A stretch of DNA of 25,600 nt from Pelethousia sp034928145. GTDB taxonomy: Bacteria; Bacillota; Clostridia; Christensenellales; CAG-138. The notes below the pieces were generated by a model. That model ran no database searches and had not been told where the DNA came from. It was given only the letters and a program-made list of their open reading frames with translations. Shown here one piece after another: positions 1-7,678 of the stretch. Position numbers and translations under genes: made by a program. The stretch is from positions 1 to 25,600 of the forward strand of contig JAYFPE010000063.1 in the NCBI GenBank assembly GCA_034928145.1, written 5' to 3'. Positions within the stretch are counted from its first letter, which is position 1. Each line of letters begins with the position of its first letter.

Positions 1-749
1 ATCTGATCTTTGGAAAACACATTCTCCAGCTCTACCGCGAGGTAGGCCTCCTTGAGCTTGCGCTTATAGCTCTGCTCACTGGAGAGAACCTTATTTTTGA
101 TGAGCTGCTGGGTGAGCGTGCTGCCGCCATGGGTGTCGGCATTGCGCAATGTGTTGACCACGGCGGAAAAAAGGCGCTTATAATCCACGCCGTCGTGTTT
201 ATAGAAGCGCACATCCTCAATGGCGATGAGGGCGTTTTTGAGCATATCGGGGATCTCGTCCGCATCCGCCCAGTCGCGGTATTCCATGCCCGCGAAGGTG
301 GTGATGAGCTTGCCGTCTTTATCATAAATATAGGAGGTTTTATCGCTTTTGGTGATTTGGGAGGTATCCAGCTCCGGCGTGGTGTCGATATAAGCCTTGG
401 CCACGCCCATCACCAGGCCCATGCCGGCGCAGCCAAGCAGCACCACCATCACCGCCATCACCTTGATGGTGGCAAAGAGCACGGCCAATAGGAAGGGCCG
501 GTTGCCCCGGCGCTCCACAAAAAGCTCCTGCTCCTCATCGTGGCCGGCGCGCTTGCCGCCGTGGCGGTGCAACAAGCCCGCCCACCAATCCCGCAGGCGA
601 TGGAAGACTAAATTGACCCCGGCCGCAAAATCCGCGCGGCCAGCCTCGTCTTCATAATTATCGGCATCGATAGGATCGGTATCGATGGGATCGGGCAAGT
701 CGATGCGGCCCGTGTCCGCCGCCTTGCCCTGCTTATCAATCTCGCGCAT
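1..749 (-). CDS. Class A penicillin-binding protein (GT51 transglycosylase), N-terminal part, runs off the window
   Basis: This is the first 249 codons of a bifunctional peptidoglycan synthase; the rest lies beyond base 1. Residues 1-85 form a charged, Asp-rich cytoplasmic tail. One membrane segment follows at about 86-117. The glycosyltransferase family 51 signature starts at about 175: IAIEDVRFYKHDGVD, with the expected catalytic Glu178, then GGSTLTQQLIKN at 208-219. By family knowledge this domain polymerises lipid II glycan strands outside the membrane. The transpeptidase domain would be downstream and cannot be seen, so a monofunctional enzyme is not excluded. The ATG at 749-747 is preceded by AAAGGAAC and by a good promoter. 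The gene is divergent from yunB. The GT51 assignment is firm; the exact PBP class is inferred. Confidence 0.93.
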   Translation of the reverse strand, partial: MREIDKQGKAADTGRIDLPDPIDTDPIDADNYEDEAGRADFAAGVNLVFHRLRDWWAGLLHRHGGKRAGHDEEQELFVERRGNRPFLLAVLFATIKVMAVMVVLLGCAGMGLVMGVAKAYIDTTPELDTSQITKSDKTSYIYDKDGKLITTFAGMEYRDWADADEIPDMLKNALIAIEDVRFYKHDGVDYKRLFSAVVNTLRNADTHGGSTLTQQLIKNKVLSSEQSYKRKLKEAYLAVELENVFSKDQ

Positions 750-780
750 GAAAGGTTCCTTTCATAGTTTTCCCCAGTAG

Positions 781-810
781 ATTATAACACATTTCCCCGG
801 CCAAGCTCAA
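781..810 (-). promoter_or_regulatory. Sigma-A-type promoter of the penicillin-binding protein gene
   Basis: On the minus strand TTGAGC (810-805) and TATAAT (786-781) are separated by 18 bases, and TG at the extended -10 position precedes the hexamer. Predicted transcription start is near 774, leaving a leader of about 25 bases before the ATG at 749. Confidence 0.6.
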
Positions 811-825
811 CATCTCCGGCTCGTG

Positions 826-834
826 CATATAATA
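826..834 (+). promoter_or_regulatory. Candidate -10 element for yunB
   Basis: CATATAATA fits the -10 patterns of the mother-cell sigma factors (CATAnnnTA for sigma-K, close to CATACAnT for sigma-E) and also contains TATAAT. No convincing -35 lies at the right distance for sigma-E, and the only AACA candidate for sigma-K is two or three bases too close. Family knowledge (yunB is sigma-E controlled in Bacillus subtilis) favours a sporulation sigma, but sigma-A cannot be excluded. Confidence 0.3.
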
Positions 835-866
835 GAATTAACCGCCCGTTCATATTGGAGGTCGCT

Positions 867-1559
867 ATGCCCAAGACGGATCACGATATCGTTACCCGCA
901 AATCCCGCCTTTTCCGCCGCCGCGCCGCCTTGGTTCTGGCTCTTTTGTGCGGCCTGGTCATACTCGGGGCAGCCCTATTAAGCCATAACATGCGCCCGGC
1001 CCTTACGGCCCTCGCCGAGGCGCGCATCCGCTCCATCGCCGCCCGGGCTATGAACGACGCCATTCTCGAATCTATGGGGGATGAGGCCACCTACGCCAAG
1101 CTCCTCTCCGTGCGGGAAAACGGTGAAAAGGTCTACATGCTGCAGGCCAACACCCGCAATATGAACATCCTGGCAGCGGATTGCGCAGAGGCCGCCCAGG
1201 ATCGCATCGCCGAGATTGGTGAGCAGGGCATCTCCGTACCCTTAGGTACGGTAACGGGCGTCTCCTTCCTTTCGGGCAGGGGGCCCGGCATCCGGGTAAG
1301 CTTTACGCCGGTAGGCAGTGTGCAGAGCCAATTTAACTCGGATTTACACGCCACCGGCATCAACCAATCCCTCTACAGGGTGAACCTCAAGCTCACGGCC
1401 TCCGTGCGCTTGATCCTGCCCGGCGTAAGCGAAACCATCCAGGTTTCCGCCGAGGCCGCCATTGCCGAAAGTATCATCGTAGGCGACGTGCCCGAGGTCT
1501 ACACCAACGTGGCCAATCAGGACGACATGCTCAACCTTATCCCAACGGAAAAGCCCTGA
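867..1559 (+). CDS. yunB: Sporulation protein YunB
   Basis: A 230-residue protein matching the YunB family, which in Bacillus is made in the mother cell and needed for efficient sporulation; its biochemical role is unknown. Residues 1-19 are basic and cytoplasmic and 20-38 form one membrane anchor. The rest is predicted extracytoplasmic. Family landmarks are EARIRSIAARAMNDAI at about 51-66, the FNSDLHATGINQ segment in the middle, and a C-terminal IPGVSETIQV-like part followed by AIAESIIVGDVPEVY. ATG at 867 is chosen because TTGGAGG (855-861) is a well-spaced ribosome site; the in-frame TTG at 855 lies inside that site. It is divergent from the penicillin-binding protein gene and may share regulatory DNA with it. 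Confidence 0.9.
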   Translation: MPKTDHDIVTRKSRLFRRRAALVLALLCGLVILGAALLSHNMRPALTALAEARIRSIAARAMNDAILESMGDEATYAKLLSVRENGEKVYMLQANTRNMNILAADCAEAAQDRIAEIGEQGISVPLGTVTGVSFLSGRGPGIRVSFTPVGSVQSQFNSDLHATGINQSLYRVNLKLTASVRLILPGVSETIQVSAEAAIAESIIVGDVPEVYTNVANQDDMLNLIPTEKP

Positions 1560-1593
1560 TTCGAATCCCGCTTTTTAAACAATTATCGGCAGA

Positions 1594-1623
1594 TTGCGCC
1601 CGCCGCCTTTCCTGTGCTATACT
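1594..1623 (+). promoter_or_regulatory. Promoter whose predicted start point is the ATG of the next gene (leaderless)
   Basis: TTGCGC (1594-1599) and TATACT (1618-1623) are separated by 18 bases, with TG at 1615-1616 giving an extended -10. Six bases separate the -10 from the ATG at 1630, so the transcript should begin at or within a base or two of the start codon. No Shine-Dalgarno sequence precedes that ATG. Confidence 0.6.
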
Positions 1624-1629
1624 GGGCAT

Positions 1630-2493
1630 ATGAAAAAAGCCCTTTTGTTGAGCATATGCTTTGCTTTGCTGCTCATGACTCCCGCCGCGCTAGCCGCCAA
1701 GGAGGATGAGGAGGCGATCGAGCTTACACCCGTACCCACCCTGACCCCCGCGCCCACCTCCTCGCCCGCCTCCCCCGCCGTTACGCCCTTCCCCGGGCTG
1801 ATCGGCATCAGCTCCATGGAGAACGCCACCAACGAGGATGTGCTGCGCGTGCAGATTCGCCTGCGGGATCTGGGCTATTTCAATTTCAAGCCCACGGGGG
1901 TGTTCCAATCCATGACCGCGGACGCGGCCAAAAAATTCCAACAAAAGCACACCATGGATGACGGCTCCCCTATGATCGCGGATGGCACCATCGGCTCCCA
2001 ATCCATGGATATTCTCTTTCGCCACAGCGTAGCCCGGGTGGATATCGCCGCGGATATTCCATTTGGCAAGTCGCTGGAGGGCGAGCCTACCGTTATGGGC
2101 GAGCTGGTGCCCTGGAGCGAAGTCAAACCCCTGCTGCACCTGGGCACGGCCTATACCATTACCGATTATAACACCGGCGCCACCTTTGCCATGGCCTTTA
2201 CTGGCGGCGAGAGCCATGCCGAAATGGAATGCACGGACGCCTTTAACGCAGGCCTCTATAAAGAAAGCTTCGGCGGGGAATACAACTACTCCAAGCGGCC
2301 CGTGGTCGTCTCTGTTTCCGGGCGGCAAATCGCCGCCTCCCTTTCCGGCTGGCCCCATGGCAGCGATCAATACGCCGCCAACGAGATGGCAGGCCACGCC
2401 TGCCTCTTCTTCGACGGCAGCCTCTCCCACGTGGGCAGCCTGCCCGACGCCGAGCACCAGGAGTTGGTCTACAAGGCCTCCGGGCGGGGATAA
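1630..2493 (+). CDS. Secreted peptidoglycan-binding protein with uncharacterised C-terminal His/Cys domain
   Basis: A 287-residue exported protein. Residues 1-22 are a classical signal peptide (MKKALLLSIC... ending AALA before AK). Residues 33-56 are a Thr/Pro/Ser linker. Residues 69-131 are a PG_binding_1 domain (QIRLRDLGYFN, then ADAAKKFQQ, then ADGTIG). Residues 158-287 form a second domain that I recall from spore-forming Firmicutes without an assigned function; its His/Cys-rich pattern is SHAEMEC at 195-201, HG at 243, GHACLFF at 255-261, H267 and H276. I do not see an L,D-transpeptidase active-site pattern. An in-frame TTG at 1594 would destroy the signal peptide and lies in the -35 element, so ATG 1630 is chosen. 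A role in the cell or spore envelope is inference. Confidence 0.85.
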   Translation: MKKALLLSICFALLLMTPAALAAKEDEEAIELTPVPTLTPAPTSSPASPAVTPFPGLIGISSMENATNEDVLRVQIRLRDLGYFNFKPTGVFQSMTADAAKKFQQKHTMDDGSPMIADGTIGSQSMDILFRHSVARVDIAADIPFGKSLEGEPTVMGELVPWSEVKPLLHLGTAYTITDYNTGATFAMAFTGGESHAEMECTDAFNAGLYKESFGGEYNYSKRPVVVSVSGRQIAASLSGWPHGSDQYAANEMAGHACLFFDGSLSHVGSLPDAEHQELVYKASGRG

Positions 2494-2496
2494 ATC

Positions 2497-2522
2497 AAAA
2501 AAGTGGCGCGAGCCACTTTTTT
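2497..2522. terminator. Bidirectional terminator between the peptidoglycan-binding gene and sigF
   Basis: An 11-bp perfect stem (AAAAAAGTGGC, 2497-2507, with GCCACTTTTTT, 2512-2522) closes a GCGA loop. It has a T-run on both strands, so it can end transcription from both convergent genes; it overlaps the sigF stop codon. The same stem occurs downstream of rnpB. Confidence 0.85.
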
Positions 2523-3258
2523 ATTGTGCCAATTCCCGGAGTTTGCGAAGGATGCGGTTCTCCAGGCGAGAGATTTGCACTTGGGACACGCCCAGGAGGC
2601 TCGCGATTTCGGATTGGGTCTTATCCGAAAAATAGCGCAGCAGGATAATGCGGCGCTCGCGCGCGTCAAGCGTGCCCAGGAGCTCCTTGAGCATCACGCG
2701 GTTGAGGGCCTGCTCCTCGCCATCCTCCTCCCCGGCCATGCGGTCGATAACCAAGGGGTCGGAATCCTCCGAGAAGGCGGGCTCATAGATGGAGATGTGC
2801 GGCCTGGCCGCCTCCAGCGCCATGGCGATATCCTCGGCGCTCTCCCCTAGAACCTCGGCGATCTCGGCCACGCCGGGCTCGCGGCCCAGCCGGGCGGAAA
2901 GCTCCGCTTGCGCCCCGGCGGCCTGGGCAGCCAACTCCTTTAGGCTGCGGCTGACCTTGATCATGCCGTCATCGCGCAAAAAGCGCTTGATCTCCCCCGC
3001 GATCATAGGCACCGCATAGGTGGAAAAGCGCACGTTATAGGCCGTGTCGAAATTGCGGATGGCCTTGATCAGCCCCAGACAGCCGATCTGATATAAATCC
3101 TCATATTCCGCGCCCCGGCCCGTATATTTGCGCACGATGGAGCGCACGAGCGGCGCGTTGCACAGCACCAGACGTTCCTGGGCCTCCTCCTCCCCCGCCT
3201 GGGCCCTCTCGATCAGGGCCAGGGTCTCTTCATGAGGAAGGGCGCAGCTCTCACCCAT
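2521..3258 (-). CDS. sigF: RNA polymerase sigma factor SigF (SpoIIAC)
   Basis: A 245-residue sigma-70 family factor that directs early forespore transcription. Region 2 is clear (LVRSIVRKYTGRGAEYEDLY, then GCLGLIKAI and FSTYAVPMIAGEIKRFLRDDG), region 3 follows (EPGVAEIAEVLG), and region 4 ends the protein with RERRIILLRYFSDKTQSEIA and GVSQVQISRLE as the helix-turn-helix. The sigma-A region 1 is absent, and the length fits SigF/SigG. SigF rather than SigG is called from its position as third gene after the anti-anti-sigma and anti-sigma genes. The ATG at 3258 overlaps the spoIIAB stop by 8 bases and has GGTGGAG upstream, suggesting coupled translation. Its activity is expected to be held off by SpoIIAB until SpoIIAA is dephosphorylated in the forespore. 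Confidence 0.96.
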   Translation of the reverse strand: MGESCALPHEETLALIERAQAGEEEAQERLVLCNAPLVRSIVRKYTGRGAEYEDLYQIGCLGLIKAIRNFDTAYNVRFSTYAVPMIAGEIKRFLRDDGMIKVSRSLKELAAQAAGAQAELSARLGREPGVAEIAEVLGESAEDIAMALEAARPHISIYEPAFSEDSDPLVIDRMAGEEDGEEQALNRVMLKELLGTLDARERRIILLRYFSDKTQSEIASLLGVSQVQISRLENRILRKLRELAQ

Positions 3259-3688
3259 GGTGCTCCACCTTCAGCCATTTTTGCAGCGTAACCGCCGTAC
3301 CCCTGCCCGGCGTGGATTCTACCTGCACCCCATCCATAAAGGCTTCCATTACGCTAAAGCCCATGCCGCTTCTTTCCATATCCGGCTGGGTTGTATAAAA
3401 GGGCTGACGGGCCAGCTCCACATCCTCGATGCCCTTGCCCTCATCCCGCACGCGGATGGTGACCAGCTCCCCCTCTATGCGGCAATCCATATATACGGTC
3501 TTATCCGGATCGTTGTCATAGCCGTGGATAATGGCGTTGGTCACGGCCTCGCTTACGGCCGTGCGGATATCCGTCAGCTCCTCGATGGTGGGGTTGAGCT
3601 GGGCGGCAAAGGCCGCGGCCACAGAGCGGGCCAGCGCCTCATTTTGCGATATGCTGCGAAAGTGCAGCTCCATGCGGTTTTCAAACAA
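3251..3688 (-). CDS. spoIIAB: Anti-sigma-F factor / serine kinase SpoIIAB
   Basis: A 145-residue GHKL-fold protein kinase that binds sigma-F and phosphorylates SpoIIAA. The N-box SEAVTNAIIHGY is at 46-57, the G1 box DEGKGIED at 82-89 and the G2 box ERSGMGFSVME at 105-115. The sequence follows Bacillus SpoIIAB closely from MELHFRSISQNE onward. I choose the TTG at 3688: AGAGGGGG (3696-3703) is 7 bases upstream, and the resulting N-terminus matches the family length. The ATG at 3709 has no proper spacing, and the ATG at 3673 has the ribosome site 22 bases away. The chosen start overlaps the spoIIAA stop by 8 bases, so all three genes of the operon overlap in steps of 8. Confidence 0.95.
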   Translation of the reverse strand: MFENRMELHFRSISQNEALARSVAAAFAAQLNPTIEELTDIRTAVSEAVTNAIIHGYDNDPDKTVYMDCRIEGELVTIRVRDEGKGIEDVELARQPFYTTQPDMERSGMGFSVMEAFMDGVQVESTPGRGTAVTLQKWLKVEHHG

Positions 3689-4022
3689 CTTTTTTCCCCC
3701 TCTTTCCATCCTTTTGGCTCCCCTCCCCGCCCAGCAGGGTAAGGATCCCCGCCATCTTCAAGATGCGGGCCGCATAGGTGCTCACGGCGCTCAGGCGCAT
3801 TCTGCCTCCCCTGGCCCGCAGGATGCGGTAGCGGCCCAATATCACCCCGATGCCCGAGCTATCCATAAAGCTCACGCCGCTCAGATCCAGCGCCAGCTCC
3901 CGTACGCCATCCACCAAGGCTGCATCCAGCGCCTGGCGCACCGTGGCGGCGCTGTGATGATCGAGCTCACCGCTCAGCGCCGCGTGCAGGACCGCGCCCG
4001 TTCGTTTCGTCGTTATCTGCAT
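3681..4022 (-). CDS. spoIIAA: Anti-sigma-F factor antagonist SpoIIAA
   Basis: A 113-residue STAS-domain protein, first gene of the spoIIA operon. The phosphorylated loop is MDSSGIGVILGRY at 53-65; Ser56 corresponds by alignment to the Ser that SpoIIAB phosphorylates and SpoIIE dephosphorylates in Bacillus. The dephosphorylated form releases sigma-F from SpoIIAB. The ATG at 4022 has GGAGG 7 bases upstream. The C-terminus has a charged tail (GSQKDGKRGKK), because the reading frame continues through the ribosome site of spoIIAB. spoIIE is not in the window. Confidence 0.94.
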   Translation of the reverse strand: MQITTKRTGAVLHAALSGELDHHSAATVRQALDAALVDGVRELALDLSGVSFMDSSGIGVILGRYRILRARGGRMRLSAVSTYAARILKMAGILTLLGGEGSQKDGKRGKKVV

Positions 4023-4072
4023 AGCTTGTCCTCCAACGAGAAGTCAGCCGCCCATTGCAGCCGTATATATCT

Positions 4073-4100
4073 ATTTCATTGCAGAAATTTCGCACCCTTC
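4073..4100 (-). promoter_or_regulatory. Candidate sigma-H promoter of the spoIIA operon
   Basis: On the minus strand GAAGGGTGC (4100-4092) and AATGAAAT (4080-4073) are 11 bases apart. The -10 fits RnnGAAWW completely; the -35 fits RnAGGAWWW only in its first part and one later base. The predicted start near 4066 leaves a leader of about 44 bases. No sigma-A promoter is visible here. In Bacillus the spoIIA operon is sigma-H dependent, which supports but does not prove the call. Confidence 0.4.
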
Positions 4101-4117
4101 CAAGTATTCCCACATCC

Positions 4118-4126
4118 TTTGTCAAA
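4118..4126 (+). promoter_or_regulatory. Spo0A box upstream of spoIIA
   Basis: TTTGTCAAA matches the Spo0A-box consensus TTTGTCRAA at all nine positions. It lies about 96 bases upstream of the spoIIAA start and about 52-60 bases upstream of the proposed sigma-H start point. Spo0A is the known activator of spoIIA in Bacillus, so an activating role is likely. Confidence 0.55.
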
Positions 4127-4149
4127 TATGCGCAAACTTTGGCGCACGC

Positions 4150-4181
4150 AAAAAACCGCCCCATGGGTTTCCATGAGGCGG
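4150..4181 (-). terminator. Terminator of the dnaG-sigA-aroQ operon
   Basis: On the minus strand a stem of GC-rich arms (4181-4177 with 4160-4156, plus a CATGG/CCATG inner part) is followed by six T residues (4155-4150). It lies 23 bases after the aroQ stop and separates that operon from the spoIIA control region. Confidence 0.8.
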
Positions 4182-4203
4182 CAAAACGCGCGTCTTTATT
4201 AAA

Positions 4204-4656
4204 TTATAATTCCGCGTCCTTCTCCTGGTCGCTCTCGATCAGGTAGCGCAGGGCCAACTCGTAGCCCTTGGCGCCCAGGCCCGCGACTTGCCCCTCCACG
4301 ATGGCGGAAAGGACGCTATGACGGCGGAATTCCTCCCGGGCGTAGATGTTTGTAACGTGCACCTCGACCACCCGGTGGCCGCAGCCGGTAATGGCGTCGC
4401 GGATGGCATAGGAGGTATGGCCATAAGCCCCGGGATTGAAAACGACGCCGTCCACATGGCCCCGCAGGGACTGGAGCTTGTCGATGAGCGCGCCTTCGTG
4501 GTTAGATTGAAAAAACTCGACCAGCACGTCATATTTATTGGCCAAAGCAACAAGCCGCGCTTCGATATGCGCCAGCGTAGTTGTGCCGTATACGGACTCC
4601 CGCATACCCAATAGGTTGAGATTCGGCCCGTTCAATATCAGGTATTTATGCATCAT
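4204..4656 (-). CDS. aroQ: 3-dehydroquinate dehydratase, type II
   Basis: A 150-residue enzyme that dehydrates 3-dehydroquinate to 3-dehydroshikimate in the shikimate pathway. Type II signatures are present in order: LNGPNLNLLGMRE at 8-20, Tyr23 as catalytic tyrosine, FQSNHEGALID at 49-59, NPGAYGHTS at 74-82 and EVHVTNIYAREEFRRHS at 98-114 with His100 and the active-site arginines. The NPGAY motif is usually followed by THTS; here it is GHTS. Two adjacent ATG codons (4656 and 4653) are possible; AAAGGAT suits the first. It starts 10 bases after sigA and is the last gene before a terminator. Its place behind a housekeeping sigma gene has no evident functional reason. Confidence 0.95.
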   Translation of the reverse strand: MMHKYLILNGPNLNLLGMRESVYGTTTLAHIEARLVALANKYDVLVEFFQSNHEGALIDKLQSLRGHVDGVVFNPGAYGHTSYAIRDAITGCGHRVVEVHVTNIYAREEFRRHSVLSAIVEGQVAGLGAKGYELALRYLIESDQEKDAEL

Positions 4657-4666
4657 GCTTATCCTT

Positions 4667-5770
<1,104 letters not shown>

Positions 5771-5811
5771 AATATCAACACTCCTTTAATAGTAGGGTGG
5801 TACGCGCGCTG

Positions 5812-7560
5812 TTACGCCCGGCGGCTTAGTTCGCCCATGCGTCTTTGCAGCTCCATAATCTCGGCCGCAGCCTCCGGGCTGCCGCTATAGACCGCGCTAA
5901 GGTCTGCCATACGGCCCTCAAGCTGCGCGCGGGCCAAGCCGTTTACGCAATCGAGGGCGGTGGAGACCGGGTCGATGAGGGCCTCCGCCTGTTCTAATGC
6001 CTGGGAGAGCAGGGAGGCCGTTTCGGCAGGCAGCTCACCCATCAGCAGGCGCAAGTCCGGCTTTTCGGCCAGCAGGCGCTCCGATAGCTGGTTCAGCTCC
6101 GCCGTGGGGAATGCGGTTGCCAATTCCTGCATGCGGCCAAGGGCAATCAGCAGCGCTTCCTCACTTTTGAGCATGCAGGCCAGAAGGGCGATTTCCAGGC
6201 TTTGGCCCGCCGCTTGCTGGAGAAGCGGTTTATTTTGCTTAGTATGCCGATTTTTGCCTGCGCTATTCTCCTGCGGCCCCCCGCCAATTCCTGCTTGCGC
6301 GCGAATAGAGTCCCTGGAATAGCCCGTGCGCCGGGCTACCACCTCCATATAGCGCTCCCGCTCCACAGGCTGGAGGGTATTGAGGAAGGCACAGGCCTTT
6401 TTTGCGTAGGCCTCGCGGCCGTCTGCGTCCTTGGCGTCCATCTGGGCCCAGAGGGCATCCAGCCTGTATTCGTTAAGGCCCTTGGCTTCATCTTTTAGCG
6501 AAAGGAAAGCCTCCTGGCCGTTCGCCTTGGTGTATTCATCGGGGTCGAGCCCGCCGGGCACGGACATTACCCGCACCTCCAGGCCCTCCCTGGCCAGGAT
6601 ATCCATGCCGCGCAGGGTAGCGTTCTGGCCGGCCGCATCGCCGTCGTAGCAAATGTAAACCCGGGGCACGTAGCGTTTGAGCAGCCGCGCCTGCTGGGCC
6701 GTAAGGGCCGTGCCCAGGCTGGCCACGGCATTATCCACGCCGTGTTTATAGAGGCTTACCACATCCATATAACCTTCGACCATGATCAGGTCGCCGGGGC
6801 GCTTGCCCTTTTGCCGGTTGAGGCCGTAGAGGTTATAACGCTTGTTGAAGATGGGCGTATCGCCGGTGTTTAGGTATTTGGGCGTTTCATCCCCCATGGC
6901 CCGCGCGCCAAAGCCGATCACCCGGCCCGCGGCGGAGATGATGGGGAAGATGACCCGATCGTGGTAAGCGTCGTACACGTTGCCCTTTTTGCCGCGGAAG
7001 GCCAGCCCGGCCTCTACCAGCGTTTCTTCGGAAACGCCCTGTGCCTTCATGTGCAGCGTCAGGTTGTCCCATCCGGGCGGCGCGTAGCCCAAACCAAAGG
7101 CTTTGACCGCCCCTGCATCCACCCCCCGGCCGATCAGGTATTGCCGAGCCTTGGAACCGCCTTCGCCAAGCAGCTGGCGCACATAGAAGCGGGCGGCCTC
7201 CTTGCAGGCAGCGTAGAGCCGCTCTTTTTGCACGCGCTCCTTGCGCAGGCGCTCGTCGTTGACCTCCTCGGGCAGCTCCATACCGGCGCGCTGAGCCAGG
7301 CTCTTGACTGCCTCGGTATAGGTGAGCTTTTCGACTTCCATCACGAACTGGACGACCCCGCCCCCCGCATGGCAGCCAAAGCAATAATAGAGCTGGTTAT
7401 CCGGCGTAACCGAGAAAGAAGGCGTTTTTTCGCTATGGAAGGGGCAGCAGCCCCACAGCCTGCGGCCATTGGGCTTTAGCTGGGTATATTCGGACGCAAT
7501 GGCGGCCAGGTCGCTCTTCCCGAGCAGCTCCTGCATCCAGGCTTCGGGAAACTTCGCCAT
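5812..7560 (-). CDS. dnaG: DNA primase
   Basis: A 582-residue primase that makes RNA primers at the replication fork. The N-terminal CHC2 zinc ribbon has Cys39, His42, Cys60 and Cys63 (CPFH and CFGC). The polymerase core follows (DRVIFPI at 201-207), and the Toprim part shows VEGYMD with Glu262 and YDGDAAG with Asp306 and Asp308. The last 150 or so residues are the poorly conserved helicase-interaction domain. The ATG at 7560 is chosen because GGAGGG lies 6 bases upstream; the in-frame ATG codons at 7584, 7581 and 7566 lie before or directly after that site. A promoter overlaps the end of dgt just upstream, so it is likely transcribed both with dgt and on its own. Confidence 0.96.
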   Translation of the reverse strand: MAKFPEAWMQELLGKSDLAAIASEYTQLKPNGRRLWGCCPFHSEKTPSFSVTPDNQLYYCFGCHAGGGVVQFVMEVEKLTYTEAVKSLAQRAGMELPEEVNDERLRKERVQKERLYAACKEAARFYVRQLLGEGGSKARQYLIGRGVDAGAVKAFGLGYAPPGWDNLTLHMKAQGVSEETLVEAGLAFRGKKGNVYDAYHDRVIFPIISAAGRVIGFGARAMGDETPKYLNTGDTPIFNKRYNLYGLNRQKGKRPGDLIMVEGYMDVVSLYKHGVDNAVASLGTALTAQQARLLKRYVPRVYICYDGDAAGQNATLRGMDILAREGLEVRVMSVPGGLDPDEYTKANGQEAFLSLKDEAKGLNEYRLDALWAQMDAKDADGREAYAKKACAFLNTLQPVERERYMEVVARRTGYSRDSIRAQAGIGGGPQENSAGKNRHTKQNKPLLQQAAGQSLEIALLACMLKSEEALLIALGRMQELATAFPTAELNQLSERLLAEKPDLRLLMGELPAETASLLSQALEQAEALIDPVSTALDCVNGLARAQLEGRMADLSAVYSGSPEAAAEIMELQRRMGELSRRA

Positions 7561-7650
7561 TGCCATCCCTCCTTCTCCCATCAAATGATCTTATTCGACG
7601 CGGACGCCAAAAATCCTTCCCGCCCCCGCCAAATTTGGGGCGCTATCGCC

Positions 7651-7678
7651 ATTATACCCATTCCGAGGGCACGAACAA
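7651..7678 (-). promoter_or_regulatory. Promoter of the dnaG-sigA-aroQ operon, overlapping the dgt stop codon
   Basis: On the minus strand TTGTTC (7678-7673) and TATAAT (7656-7651) are 16 bases apart. The -10 hexamer contains the TAA stop of dgt. The leader to dnaG would be about 85 bases. A 10-base palindrome CCAAATTTGG, flanked by C- and G-runs, lies in the leader at about 7629-7638 and could act as a weak attenuator or as the dgt terminator. Confidence 0.5.

Noticed and set aside
1556..1580. TTCGAATCCCG like a tRNA T-arm
   Set aside because: The bases before it are the end of yunB and give no acceptor, D or anticodon arm; no tRNA can be folded.
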